A DNA stretch of 64,000 nucleotides from Lactobacillus johnsonii (GTDB lineage: Bacteria; Bacillota; Bacilli; Lactobacillales; Lactobacillaceae), in contig NZ_CP047409.1 of NCBI RefSeq assembly GCF_013487865.1, forward strand, positions 1,364,001-1,428,000, written 5' to 3'. Positions 11,103-18,364 of the stretch are shown one piece after another. The notes below the pieces were generated by a model. The model was not told the origin of the DNA, searched no databases, and saw nothing but the letters and a program-made list of their open reading frames with translations. Every line of letters starts with the position of its first letter. Within the stretch, counting starts at the first letter, position 1. The translations under genes were made by a program, and so were the position numbers.

Positions 11103-12134
11103 TTACTTCCCCTTTAAAACCAAGTTTGAGGCTCCTTCATCCGTGATTAACCACGTTTGTTTAGGAGCATGATGCATGTAAGCTACAATTGCAGAAGCTT
11201 TACTAGCCCCAGCAGCAATTGCAAATACATGGGGTATTTTATCTAAGTCTTCTAATTGAAGACCGATCCGTGGGATACGTTTTACAAGTCTACCTTGTTG
11301 GTCAAAGAAATACCCAAAACATTCGGCCACAGCTCCATCATTTCGAAGCTTGGAACTAGTCATTACATCTAAGCCACGTCTTTTTGACATGACATCTGCT
11401 CTACCAATTCCATGTATCACCATATCACTATTATAAATGTTTGAAATCGCATTCGCAATATCTGTGTCTTGAAGCAATAAAGTCAAGGCCTCAGATGAAA
11501 CATTTTCGGGTAAATATAACCCTTTATGTTTTCCACCTGTCTCAGATGCCATCATCTGAGCAACAGTATTACTCTGGATTTCAACGCTTTCTCCAACTGC
11601 TCCTCTTCCGGGAACAAATAACAAATCCCGATAGCGGCTTAATTTAGGAGAAAGATGATGGGCTACTCCCGCCACAGTAGTACCACCTAAAACAGTAATA
11701 ATACTTTTTCCTAATGGTAAAAGTAAATCAAGCGCAGAGTTAAGTTGTTCACCCATTAAGTCAACAACGCGCTCTTGTCGATCCATGTCACCAGGAACAA
11801 TAATAGCTCGATCGATCCCTAATTTTTGTGCCAATTCAATTTCAGTTTGACTAGCATTAAACAAACGATCGATTAAAGGAGCAGCTTCCTTTAAAGTTCT
11901 CTTTCCTTTATCAGTTAATTCCATACCGTAGCTCTGGATATTAATGAGTCCTAACTGCCGCAGATAATCAGTTTCAGTTCGCACATTGCGCTCGCTTAAT
12001 CCTAATTTTTTAGCAACAACTCTTCGCCCAACTGGAGCTAACAGCGAAATCTGTTCAAGAACAAGAAAACGTTGCCGAATTATTTTTAAAACATCAGGAA
12101 CTAAGCTTTGCAACAAGGTTAAATCCGAGTCCAT
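11103..12134 (-). CDS. cggR: Central glycolytic genes regulator CggR (SorC family)
   Basis: Represses the lower-glycolysis operon until fructose-1,6-bisphosphate accumulates, as known for Bacillus CggR. The 343-residue protein has an N-terminal winged helix-turn-helix (about 25-75, RRVVAKKLGLSERNVRTETD) and a SorC-type sugar-phosphate-binding domain with VPGDMDRQ, TVLGGTTVAGVA and AIAAGASKASAIVA. It is first in the operon, 54 bases before gap. The leader carries a 5' hairpin and an 18-bp palindrome centred on CATATG, a candidate self-operator. The ATG at 12132-12134 follows GAGGGAGCGAGCA. Confidence 0.95.
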   Translation of the reverse strand: MDSDLTLLQSLVPDVLKIIRQRFLVLEQISLLAPVGRRVVAKKLGLSERNVRTETDYLRQLGLINIQSYGMELTDKGKRTLKEAAPLIDRLFNASQTEIELAQKLGIDRAIIVPGDMDRQERVVDLMGEQLNSALDLLLPLGKSIITVLGGTTVAGVAHHLSPKLSRYRDLLFVPGRGAVGESVEIQSNTVAQMMASETGGKHKGLYLPENVSSEALTLLLQDTDIANAISNIYNSDMVIHGIGRADVMSKRRGLDVMTSSKLRNDGAVAECFGYFFDQQGRLVKRIPRIGLQLEDLDKIPHVFAIAAGASKASAIVAYMHHAPKQTWLITDEGASNLVLKGK

Positions 12135-12151
12135 TGCTCGCTCCCTCTATT

Positions 12152-12190
12152 GGGTCAAAAATGATACCACCATATGACGGTAAGCGACCC
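12152..12190. promoter_or_regulatory. Candidate CggR operator in the cggR leader
   Basis: Within this segment TACC-AC-CATATG-AC-GGTA (12165-12182) is an 18-bp inverted repeat, flanked by GGGTC (12152-12156) and GACCC (12186-12190). It lies about 70-100 bases downstream of the predicted start site and upstream of cggR, the place where Bacillus CggR binds. The motif is not a copy of the Bacillus direct-repeat operator, so the assignment is inferred from position and symmetry. Confidence 0.4.
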
Positions 12191-12208
12191 AAAAAGCTTA
12201 AAAATATT

Positions 12209-12251
12209 AGAGAGACGCGAATTAACTATATTTCAATTCACATTTCTCTCT
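12209..12251 (-). promoter_or_regulatory. 5'-terminal stem-loop in the glycolytic operon leader
   Basis: Two arms (12235-12251 and 12209-12223) pair as AGAGAG/CTCTCT plus GTGAATT/AATTCGC with one G-U wobble and a small internal loop; the apical loop has 11 bases. The structure begins only a few bases after the predicted transcription start, the position of known mRNA-stabilising 5' hairpins. Confidence 0.5.
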
Positions 12252-12262
12252 CGACAGTTTTT

Positions 12263-12291
12263 AGTATAGCAATATCTTTTTTTAAATTCAA
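12263..12291 (-). promoter_or_regulatory. Promoter of cggR-gap-pgk-tpiA-eno
   Basis: On the minus strand TTGAAT (12286-12291) and TATACT (12263-12268) are separated by exactly 17 bases, close to the sigma-A consensus. The predicted start near 12256 gives a leader of about 120 bases before cggR. Confidence 0.75.
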
Positions 12292-12315
12292 GATATATCA
12301 TTCAGAATAATTAAT

Positions 12316-12343
12316 TTGTACTTTCTATATTTTCTGATATACT
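12316..12343 (+). promoter_or_regulatory. Promoter of the tRNA-Arg gene
   Basis: TTGTAC (12316-12321) and TATACT (12338-12343) are 16 bases apart. A start about 7 bases later would begin the transcript just upstream of the tRNA at 12358. Confidence 0.55.
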
Positions 12344-12357
12344 TATTTTAGTTTGTC

Positions 12358-12429
12358 GTGCCCTTAGTGTAATGGATCGCACGTAAGATTCCGGTTCTTA
12401 AAATCTGAGTTCGACTCTCAGGGGGCGCA
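12358..12429 (+). tRNA. tRNA-Arg (anticodon CCG)
   Basis: The 72-base segment folds into a full cloverleaf. The acceptor arm GTGCCCT/GGGGCGC has 7 pairs including two G-U. The D stem GTGT/GCAC has 4 pairs. The anticodon stem TAAGA/TCTTA has 5 pairs and a 7-base loop TTCCGGT with anticodon CCG, reading CGG arginine codons. The T arm CTGAG/CTCAG carries TTCGACT. CCA is not encoded; the discriminator is A at 12429. It has its own promoter and terminator and stands alone between cggR and the permease gene. I folded it by hand. Confidence 0.93.
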
Positions 12430-12435
12430 TAATAG

Positions 12436-12464
12436 AAACAGCCAGCATTTGCTGGCTGTTTTTT
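12436..12464 (+). terminator. Terminator of tRNA-Arg
   Basis: AAACAGCCAGCA (12436-12447) pairs perfectly with TGCTGGCTGTTT (12450-12461), followed by more T, starting 7 bases after the tRNA end. Confidence 0.88.
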
Positions 12465-12570
12465 CATAATTTAATTACTCGGTTTATTTAGAAATAACCT
12501 ATCATTTGTAAGCATTTTCGTTATAATTAAAATTGGTGTTAATTATGTACATAGACAGAAAGGTTATTTT

Positions 12571-14019
12571 ATGATCGAAGAAGAAAAAAAGTCTAATGCC
12601 AAAAAAATGCTTTGGCCTACACTGGCAATGATGGCATTTTCAACTGTTTGGGGCTTTGGCAATGTTGTAAACGGTTATGTTTACTTCGACGGTACTAAAG
12701 TTGTTTTCAGCTGGGTTCTAATGTTTTTGCTCTATTTTGTTCCGTATGCATTAATGGTTGGAGAATTGGGAGCTACCTTTAAAAATGCAAATGGTGGTGT
12801 CTCATCTTGGGTCAATGCAACCATGGGTGCAAAATGGGCATATTATGCCGGATGGACCTATTGGGCTTGTCACGTCGTTTATATTTCAAGTAAGGGTACG
12901 GGTGGCTTAAGAGCGATGGCTTGGGGTATTTTTGGAAATACCAAATGGTATGATGGTCTTCCAACAGCGTGGACGCAACTTGCCACTTTAGTAGTTTTTC
13001 TATTTTTCTGCTGGGTCACTAGTAAAGGAATTCCAGTTCTTAAGAGTTTAGCTACTATTGCTGGATCCTCAATGTTTATCATGTCTATTTTGTTTATCAT
13101 TATGATGTTTGCTGCTCCAGCAATTAATCCTCACGCAAGATATTATTCAATTAACTTTAATTGGAAAAGTTTAATGCCAACATTCAATCTTAAGTATTTA
13201 ACTTCTCTTTCAATTCTAGTTTTTGCTGTTGGTGGATGTGAAAAAATATCTCCTTATGTAAATAAAGTTAAAGACCCTTCAAAAAACTTCCCGAAAGCAA
13301 TGATGGCTCTTGCTATTATGGTTATGATTTCTGCTATTTTAGGAACATTTGCCATGGCTTTGATGTTTGATCCTAAAGTTGTTAACAATAATTTAAATGA
13401 ATATATTTCAAACGGTGCTTATATGGCATTCCAACGTTTAGGTGAATATTACCATGTTGGTGGCTTGTTTATGTATATCTATTCATGGTGTAACGTTATT
13501 GGCCAATTTTCTACCTTGGTTATTAGTATCGATGCTCCACTTAGAATGTTATTAGGCAGTAAAGAAGCCAAAAACTTCATCCCTAAGAAACTACTTAAAG
13601 TTAATAAATATGGAGCATATATCAATGGTATTTGGATGGTTGTTATCCTTTCCGGTGGTTTAATTGCAGCTCAAGCTTTACTACCAGATGCACAAGCTGT
13701 TATGGCGCAATTAGTTAAATTAAATTCCACTACAATGCCAATGCGTTATTTATGGGTATTTGCAGCCTATATCGCTCTTAGAAAGCAACAAACAAAATTT
13801 GATACTTCTTATCAAATGACAAAGAATCAAGGGCTTGCATACACTGCGGGAATTTGGTGTTTCATTGTAACAGCTGCATGCTGTGTTTTAGGAATTTATT
13901 CTCCTGATCCCTTTACACTTTTCCTTAATATTATTACTCCAATTATTTTGATTGCTTTAGGATTGATTTTACCGGCAATCAAGAAAAGAGAAGATGGTAA
14001 TAATCCATTAATGGATTAA
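12571..14019 (+). CDS. APC-superfamily amino acid permease
   Basis: Predicted membrane transporter of amino acids or related compounds, 482 residues with about 12 hydrophobic helices. The first helix contains the WGFGNVVNGY unwound-helix signature seen in APC transporters of the glutamate/GABA-antiporter and YjeM-like group. The loop sequence CEKISPYVNKVKDPSKNFPKA (about 225-245) matches the conserved E-xxP-xx-V-KNP-rKnfPkA element of that group. The substrate cannot be read from sequence. It is monocistronic: a TATAAT at 12532-12537, an AAAGG ribosome site, and a terminator at 14024-14058. No partner decarboxylase lies nearby. Confidence 0.88.
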   Translation: MIEEEKKSNAKKMLWPTLAMMAFSTVWGFGNVVNGYVYFDGTKVVFSWVLMFLLYFVPYALMVGELGATFKNANGGVSSWVNATMGAKWAYYAGWTYWACHVVYISSKGTGGLRAMAWGIFGNTKWYDGLPTAWTQLATLVVFLFFCWVTSKGIPVLKSLATIAGSSMFIMSILFIIMMFAAPAINPHARYYSINFNWKSLMPTFNLKYLTSLSILVFAVGGCEKISPYVNKVKDPSKNFPKAMMALAIMVMISAILGTFAMALMFDPKVVNNNLNEYISNGAYMAFQRLGEYYHVGGLFMYIYSWCNVIGQFSTLVISIDAPLRMLLGSKEAKNFIPKKLLKVNKYGAYINGIWMVVILSGGLIAAQALLPDAQAVMAQLVKLNSTTMPMRYLWVFAAYIALRKQQTKFDTSYQMTKNQGLAYTAGIWCFIVTAACCVLGIYSPDPFTLFLNIITPIILIALGLILPAIKKREDGNNPLMD

Positions 14020-14023
14020 TTAC

Positions 14024-14058
14024 AAATGGCCGATATAAAAGTATATCGGTCATTTTTT
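14024..14058 (+). terminator. Terminator after the permease gene
   Basis: A 14-base stem (14024-14037 with 14042-14055, one G-U pair), 4-base loop AAAG and a run of T, 5 bases after the stop codon. Confidence 0.85.
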
Positions 14059-14082
14059 CTACATAAAATTAAGCTTCATCAG

Positions 14083-14111
14083 TTGACATGATTAAAAGTA
14101 AGTGATTTAAT
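14083..14111 (+). promoter_or_regulatory. clpP promoter
   Basis: A perfect TTGACA (14083-14088) and TTTAAT (14106-14111) with a 17-base spacer. The CIRCE operator begins at the last base of the -10 element, so repressor binding would block initiation. Confidence 0.8.
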
Positions 14112-14137
14112 TAGCACTGTACTTATTAGAGTGCTAA
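14111..14137. promoter_or_regulatory. CIRCE element (HrcA operator) at clpP
   Basis: TTAGCACTG-N9-GAGTGCTAA matches the CIRCE consensus TTAGCACTC-N9-GAGTGCTAA in 17 of 18 conserved positions. It overlaps the start region of the clpP promoter and ends 22 bases before the ATG. HrcA normally represses groESL and dnaK through this element, so clpP here is predicted to be in the HrcA heat-shock regulon. I see no heptanucleotide repeat of the CtsR type next to it. Confidence 0.88.
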
Positions 14138-14159
14138 TTTTGTTTAGGAGGTAAAATTA

Positions 14160-14747
14160 ATGCTCGTACCTACAGTTATTGAACAAACCGCACGTGGTGA
14201 ACGTGCTTACGACATTTATTCAAGATTATTAAAAGATAGAATCATTATGCTTAGTGGTGAAATTAATGACCAAATGGCTAATTCCATCATTGCTCAACTT
14301 TTATTCTTAGATGCACAAGATAACACTAAAGATATTTCTCTTTACATTAATTCTCCAGGTGGTGTTATTACCTCTGGATTAGCAATCATGGATACAATGA
14401 ACTTCATCAAGTCAGATGTATCTACAATTGCCATTGGTATGGCTGCTTCTATGGCTTCCATTCTTTTAACTAGTGGAACTAAAGGTAAACGTTTTGCATT
14501 ACCAAACTCAACAGTTCTTATTCACCAACCATTAGGTGGTGCACAAGGTCAACAAACTGACATTCAAATTGCAGCTAATGAAATTTTGAAGAGTCGTAAA
14601 AAACTTAACCAAATTTTACATGAAACCACAGGTCAACCTCTTGATAAGATCCTTAAGGATACTGAACGCGACAATTACTTGTCTGCTGAAGAAGCTAAAG
14701 ACTATGGTTTAATCGATGAAATTTTGGTAAATCAAAAGAAAGACTAA
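14160..14747 (+). CDS. clpP: ATP-dependent Clp protease proteolytic subunit ClpP
   Basis: Serine protease that forms the tetradecameric chamber fed by ClpX/ClpC/ClpE ATPases. The 195-residue protein has the catalytic triad S97 (GMAASMAS), H122 (LIHQPLGG) and D171 ([11 protein letters not shown]), and the oligomerisation motif SPGGV. AGGAGG (14146-14151) precedes the ATG by 8 bases. It is monocistronic, with its own consensus promoter, CIRCE operator and terminator. It converges with whiA. The predicted partner SpxH adaptor is encoded at the far end of the window. Confidence 0.98.
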   Translation: MLVPTVIEQTARGERAYDIYSRLLKDRIIMLSGEINDQMANSIIAQLLFLDAQDNTKDISLYINSPGGVITSGLAIMDTMNFIKSDVSTIAIGMAASMASILLTSGTKGKRFALPNSTVLIHQPLGGAQGQQTDIQIAANEILKSRKKLNQILHETTGQPLDKILKDTERDNYLSAEEAKDYGLIDEILVNQKKD

Positions 14748-14758
14748 TTTTGTCAGAC

Positions 14759-14791
14759 AAAAATAGAGCTCACATAGTGAGCTCTATTTTT
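14759..14791. terminator. Bidirectional terminator between clpP and whiA
   Basis: A 15-bp perfect stem (14759-14773 with 14777-14791) with a 3-base loop and A/T-rich ends on both sides, placed between the converging stop codons. Confidence 0.9.
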
Positions 14792-14795
14792 TTAT

Positions 14796-15737
14796 TTAAT
14801 TTTCTTCCTTTAACTGTTTCGCTATTTCACGAATTTTTTGAAAACGATGATTAACCCCTGACTTTGAGATTGGCCCATCAGGTACTTGCGCTGCAACTTC
14901 CTTAAGAGAAAGTTCGGGATGCGATAACCTAAAACGAGCTAATACAGTTAATTTTTCAGGTAAATTTTCTAAGCCAAATTTTTCTTCAATCAATTGAATA
15001 TCTTCAACTTGTTTAGCTGCCGCATTCGCAGTTTTTTTTAGGTTAGCTGTATCGCAGTTCACTAAACGATTTACGGAATTACGCATATCACGCATAATTC
15101 TCAGATCTTCAAAAGCTAGCATTGCGTTCACTGCACCAACTATATGGAGAAAATCACCAATTTTTTCTGCTTCTTTTAAATAGACGATATAGCCACTTCG
15201 TCTCCTAGTTTCTTTTGCATTTAAATAAAAGAAATTGTTCATTAACTTTAATAGATCTTGATTGTGATCTTCATAAAGAGAATAAATCTCTAAATGATAG
15301 CGACTAGTTTCTGGATTATTTACACTTCCAGATGCTAAAAAAGCTCCTCTTAAATAGGACATTGCTCTTTGTTCCGAAGACATAATCTTTTCAGGAATTC
15401 CCGTAATAAGACCATTATTACTATCAAAAATTTCTAAGTCAGTTAGAATTTCATGAACTTGTTTTTGAAGTCTAACTAAATACTGATAATTTTTCTTTAA
15501 TTTCATCTTCTTAGAAACAATTAATAGAGGTTCAATTCCATAAGCAGTCTTAATAAGAGAAAATATTCTCCTTGCAATCGCTGGATTTTCAGTTGTAATA
15601 TCCAAACTAAATTGATGATCGTGCAGGCTAAGTACTCCGTTCATTCGCAAAAAAGCTGCTAATTCTGCCTTAGCGTGTTCGGGATGAACTGGCAGACTTG
15701 TAAGTTCTTTTTTTACATCACTTGCGTATGAAACCAT
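14796..15737 (-). CDS. whiA: DNA-binding protein WhiA
   Basis: Conserved Gram-positive protein that supports cell division and chromosome segregation; in Streptomyces it is a sporulation regulator. The 313 residues contain an N-terminal degenerate LAGLIDADG homing-endonuclease fold ([20 protein letters not shown] at about 129-148) without nuclease residues. The C-terminal helix-turn-helix is [20 protein letters not shown] near 276-295. It is the last gene of rapZ-yvcK-whiA, a gene set kept together across Firmicutes; its stop lies just before the clpP/whiA terminator. Confidence 0.96.
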   Translation of the reverse strand: MVSYASDVKKELTSLPVHPEHAKAELAAFLRMNGVLSLHDHQFSLDITTENPAIARRIFSLIKTAYGIEPLLIVSKKMKLKKNYQYLVRLQKQVHEILTDLEIFDSNNGLITGIPEKIMSSEQRAMSYLRGAFLASGSVNNPETSRYHLEIYSLYEDHNQDLLKLMNNFFYLNAKETRRRSGYIVYLKEAEKIGDFLHIVGAVNAMLAFEDLRIMRDMRNSVNRLVNCDTANLKKTANAAAKQVEDIQLIEEKFGLENLPEKLTVLARFRLSHPELSLKEVAAQVPDGPISKSGVNHRFQKIREIAKQLKEEN

Positions 15738-15740
15738 TAA

Positions 15741-16778
15741 CTAGTCCTGTTCCTTCTGTCTTCGACAATATGCTTCAAAAGCTAAATTCAAAATTTCATC
15801 AGCTACTTTTTTTCCATCATGAAAAACCAATCCACTATGTTGATCGATAAAGTCAGCTGTAATTACTCGACAATCTTGAGCCCTCAATCCGGCAAAATCA
15901 TTCCTTACTGGTTCAAGATAAGCATCATAATCAGCTGGGTTAAATTTAGTCATATCAATCTTAGCGCCGTTAACCAAAGCTGTATTAATATAATGGCCTC
16001 CTAAGTGGTCATTAATAACTTGCACATGCTCAGCTGCTGTAAAATGATCTGTTTCACCTTGCTGGGTCATAATATTACAAATATAAATTACTTCAGCTTT
16101 AGTTTGTCTTACAGCATCCCCTAAATTAGAAATCATCAAATTAGGTAAAATCGATGTAAATAAACTACCCGGTCCTAAAACTACTGCGTCTGCTTGCATA
16201 ATAGCTGCTAAAACTGGCAACACAGCTTTAGGTTCTTCATCTGAGTCAGTATCGGTAACCCAGACACGTTTAATCCTCTTGTCTTTTGATGTGATTTCTG
16301 TTTCTCCTGATTCAGTTGTTCCATCGACAAATTCCGCATTTAAAGTCAAAGGCTCATTCGAAGCAGGAAAGATTCTTCCATCAATTCGCATCATTCTAGA
16401 TAGGGATTGAACAGCATCAAAAATATTTCCCTGCATTTCATCTAAGGCAGCAATAATTAGATTTCCAATTGCATGACCTGCAAAAAATGAGTCAGATGAA
16501 TTAAATCGATATTGAAAAATATCTTTTTCTTCTTGTGGTAAATCAGATAAAGAAACCAATACATTTCTTATATCCCCTGGTGGCACCACATTAATATAAT
16601 CTCTAATTGCACCGGACGATCCGCCATCATCAGCCACAGTAACAATAGCTGTTATATCAGCGTTTTGCTCTTTTAAAGCATTCAAAATCACAGGTAAACC
16701 TGTCCCTCCGCCAATAACAACAATTTTAGGGCGACGTCCACGAATGACACGTACAATTTTATTTTCTCCGTACGCCAT
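15741..16778 (-). CDS. yvcK: YvcK-family gluconeogenesis factor (CofD-like)
   Basis: Cytoplasmic UDP-sugar-binding protein needed for growth on gluconeogenic carbon and for cell-wall homeostasis in Bacillus and Listeria. The 345 residues start with a glycine-rich nucleotide-binding loop IGGGTGLP (about 22-29) and show the conserved [14 protein letters not shown] segment. I chose the ATG at 16776-16778 (MAYGENK): AAAGGAG lies 5 bases upstream and this start gives 10 bases between rapZ and yvcK. A longer start at 16832 would extend 44 bases into rapZ with unlikely sequence. It lies 3 bases upstream of whiA. Confidence 0.94.
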   Translation of the reverse strand: MAYGENKIVRVIRGRRPKIVVIGGGTGLPVILNALKEQNADITAIVTVADDGGSSGAIRDYINVVPPGDIRNVLVSLSDLPQEEKDIFQYRFNSSDSFFAGHAIGNLIIAALDEMQGNIFDAVQSLSRMMRIDGRIFPASNEPLTLNAEFVDGTTESGETEITSKDKRIKRVWVTDTDSDEEPKAVLPVLAAIMQADAVVLGPGSLFTSILPNLMISNLGDAVRQTKAEVIYICNIMTQQGETDHFTAAEHVQVINDHLGGHYINTALVNGAKIDMTKFNPADYDAYLEPVRNDFAGLRAQDCRVITADFIDQHSGLVFHDGKKVADEILNLAFEAYCRRQKEQD

Positions 16779-16788
16779 CTCCGCTCCT

Positions 16789-17664
16789 TTATTGTCCAAT
16801 ATAACGACTAATCTCTCGGTGAGAAATATCAACAGGATATTTTTTAGCTAAATCAACTGCTAATTGGCGTGCAATTGAAACGCTTCTGTGCTGACCACCT
16901 GTACAACCAATTGCAATAGTTAATTTTTCTTTTCCTTCAGCAATATATCCTGGAATAGCCGTCTCCAACATATCTAAAAACTTAACATAAAACTCTTTAG
17001 TTTCTTTCTTGCTCATTACATAATCAAAAACTCGACGATCTAAACCAGTAAATGGTTTAAGTTGAGGAATGTAGAATGGATTCGGCAAAAATCTTACATC
17101 CATCACAATATCTGCATCAATTGGAATACCATATTTAAATCCAAAACTCATTACCTCAATTGAAAATGTCCGAGTTCGATTGTCTCCAAACTTATCTACT
17201 AATTTTGTCTTTAATTCTTTAGTAGAAAGATGAGAAGTATCAATAATTATATTTGAAATGTTTTTTGTTCTTGATAAGATATTTCTTTCTTCTTGAATTC
17301 CATCAAGCAATCGACCTGTATGAGCCAAAGGGGGCAAACGTCTTGTTTCTTTATATCTAGACACTAAGACATCATCTGAAGCATCTAAAAACAAGACTGT
17401 TGACTGAACATTTTGACTATCTTCCAAAGACTTGATTTCATCAACCAAATCTTTATAAAAACTCTTTACTCTCAAGTCAACAACTACTGCTGCCTTACTA
17501 AAATCCGAAGAATTGTTAATTAATTCCCAGAAACTTCCCAATAATTCTGGTGGTAAATTATCTACCACGAAATATCCCATATCTTCTAATGCTTTAATTG
17601 CCACAGTTTTACCCGCGCCACTCATGCCAGTAACAATCAATAATTGTTTCTTTTGTTCAGCCAT
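16789..17664 (-). CDS. rapZ: RapZ/YvcJ family nucleotide-binding protein (RNase adapter)
   Basis: P-loop protein. In E. coli the homologue RapZ directs RNase E to the GlmZ sRNA and senses glucosamine-6-phosphate; in Bacillus YvcJ affects competence. The 291 residues contain Walker A GMSGAGKT (13-20) and the C-terminal signature [16 protein letters not shown] (about 250-265), where the RNA/sugar-binding pocket sits. It is first in the rapZ-yvcK-whiA operon. The AAGGAGGG ribosome site and an extended -10 TGTTATAAT on the minus strand lie just upstream. Confidence 0.95.
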   Translation of the reverse strand: MAEQKKQLLIVTGMSGAGKTVAIKALEDMGYFVVDNLPPELLGSFWELINNSSDFSKAAVVVDLRVKSFYKDLVDEIKSLEDSQNVQSTVLFLDASDDVLVSRYKETRRLPPLAHTGRLLDGIQEERNILSRTKNISNIIIDTSHLSTKELKTKLVDKFGDNRTRTFSIEVMSFGFKYGIPIDADIVMDVRFLPNPFYIPQLKPFTGLDRRVFDYVMSKKETKEFYVKFLDMLETAIPGYIAEGKEKLTIAIGCTGGQHRSVSIARQLAVDLAKKYPVDISHREISRYIGQ

Positions 17665-17685
17665 AATTATCCCTCCTTAATCGAT

Positions 17686-17691
17686 ATTATA
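17686..17691 (-). promoter_or_regulatory. Extended -10 promoter of rapZ-yvcK-whiA
   Basis: The minus strand reads TGTTATAAT, a perfect TATAAT with TGn extension, 21 bases upstream of the rapZ ATG. The short leader holds the AAGGAGGG ribosome site. No strong -35 is present. Confidence 0.5.
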
Positions 17692-17723
17692 ACATACCGG
17701 GTGTTCCATTTTTGAAATAAAAT

Positions 17724-17771
17724 AAAAAGTCGTCATCTTTGGAAACGTCTCCAATGATATACGACTTTTTT
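17724..17771 (-). terminator. Terminator after the HdeD-like gene
   Basis: Outer stem AAAAAGTCGT/ACGACTTTTT (17724-17733 with 17761-17770) plus an inner TTGGA/TCCAA stem. It ends in a U run on the minus strand 5 bases after the stop codon, and its T-rich end could also act on the plus strand. Confidence 0.8.
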
Positions 17772-17775
17772 AATT

Positions 17776-18315
17776 TTATCTGTGCATCCATGAAACAAAA
17801 ATTTCATTGATTCCAAATACCATTAACCAAAATGCTACTAAGTAAACTAAAGTAATAGCGGCTAACATTGGGTTAAATAGTAAAGCAAAAGCAATAATTA
17901 AACTAATGATGTTTAAAATTAAGCAAAGAACAAAGTAACCAGTTGAATATTCACGTAAGTGCCATGAGAAAATAATCCCAATAATCGAATCAGCTAAGAA
18001 CCAAATAGCAAATAAAATAGCTAAAGTTAATCCCCCAATTTCACGTGAACATAGGAACAAAACACCAATTACAATATCAATAATTGCAGAAATTATTGTT
18101 ACCCAGCTCAAATCAAAAATATTATGAAATTTAACATATGCTGAAATCCAAATTAGACCTTGTAAGATTGATAAAATACCAAATACAAATACAAATGCTT
18201 GTAAACCACGACCAGGGTAGCGTAATAACAAGAACGATGCTATAACAAACAAAATCCCTGCTATAAATGAGCCCCAATCAAAGCCTTGATGTCTAGAATT
18301 ATAAATGTCGTTCAT
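17776..18315 (-). CDS. HdeD/DUF308-family membrane protein
   Basis: Predicted integral membrane protein of 179 residues with six hydrophobic segments in three hairpins, matching the HdeD family linked to acid resistance in enterics. The repeated pattern is a helix pair with a short polar turn (LLLRYPGRGLQAFVFVFGIL, LFLCSREIGGLTLAILFAIW, ALLFNPMLAAITLVYLVAFW). The function in lactobacilli is not established. It is a single-gene unit with a GGGAGGAT ribosome site, between rapZ and uvrA. Confidence 0.82.
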   Translation of the reverse strand: MNDIYNSRHQGFDWGSFIAGILFVIASFLLLRYPGRGLQAFVFVFGILSILQGLIWISAYVKFHNIFDLSWVTIISAIIDIVIGVLFLCSREIGGLTLAILFAIWFLADSIIGIIFSWHLREYSTGYFVLCLILNIISLIIAFALLFNPMLAAITLVYLVAFWLMVFGINEIFVSWMHR

Positions 18316-18364
18316 TTTTATATCCTCCCAGATAATATTCTACACTTAATTTTCTAAAACACCA

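Noticed and set aside
12506-12521. Possible cre upstream of the permease (TGTAAGCATTTTCG)
   Set aside because: The obligate central CG is lost (CA) and the last base does not fit, so it is only a weak look-alike.
16779-16832. Longer N terminus of yvcK
   Set aside because: It would overlap rapZ, lacks a ribosome site, and the internal ATG at 16778 has a good AAAGGAG.
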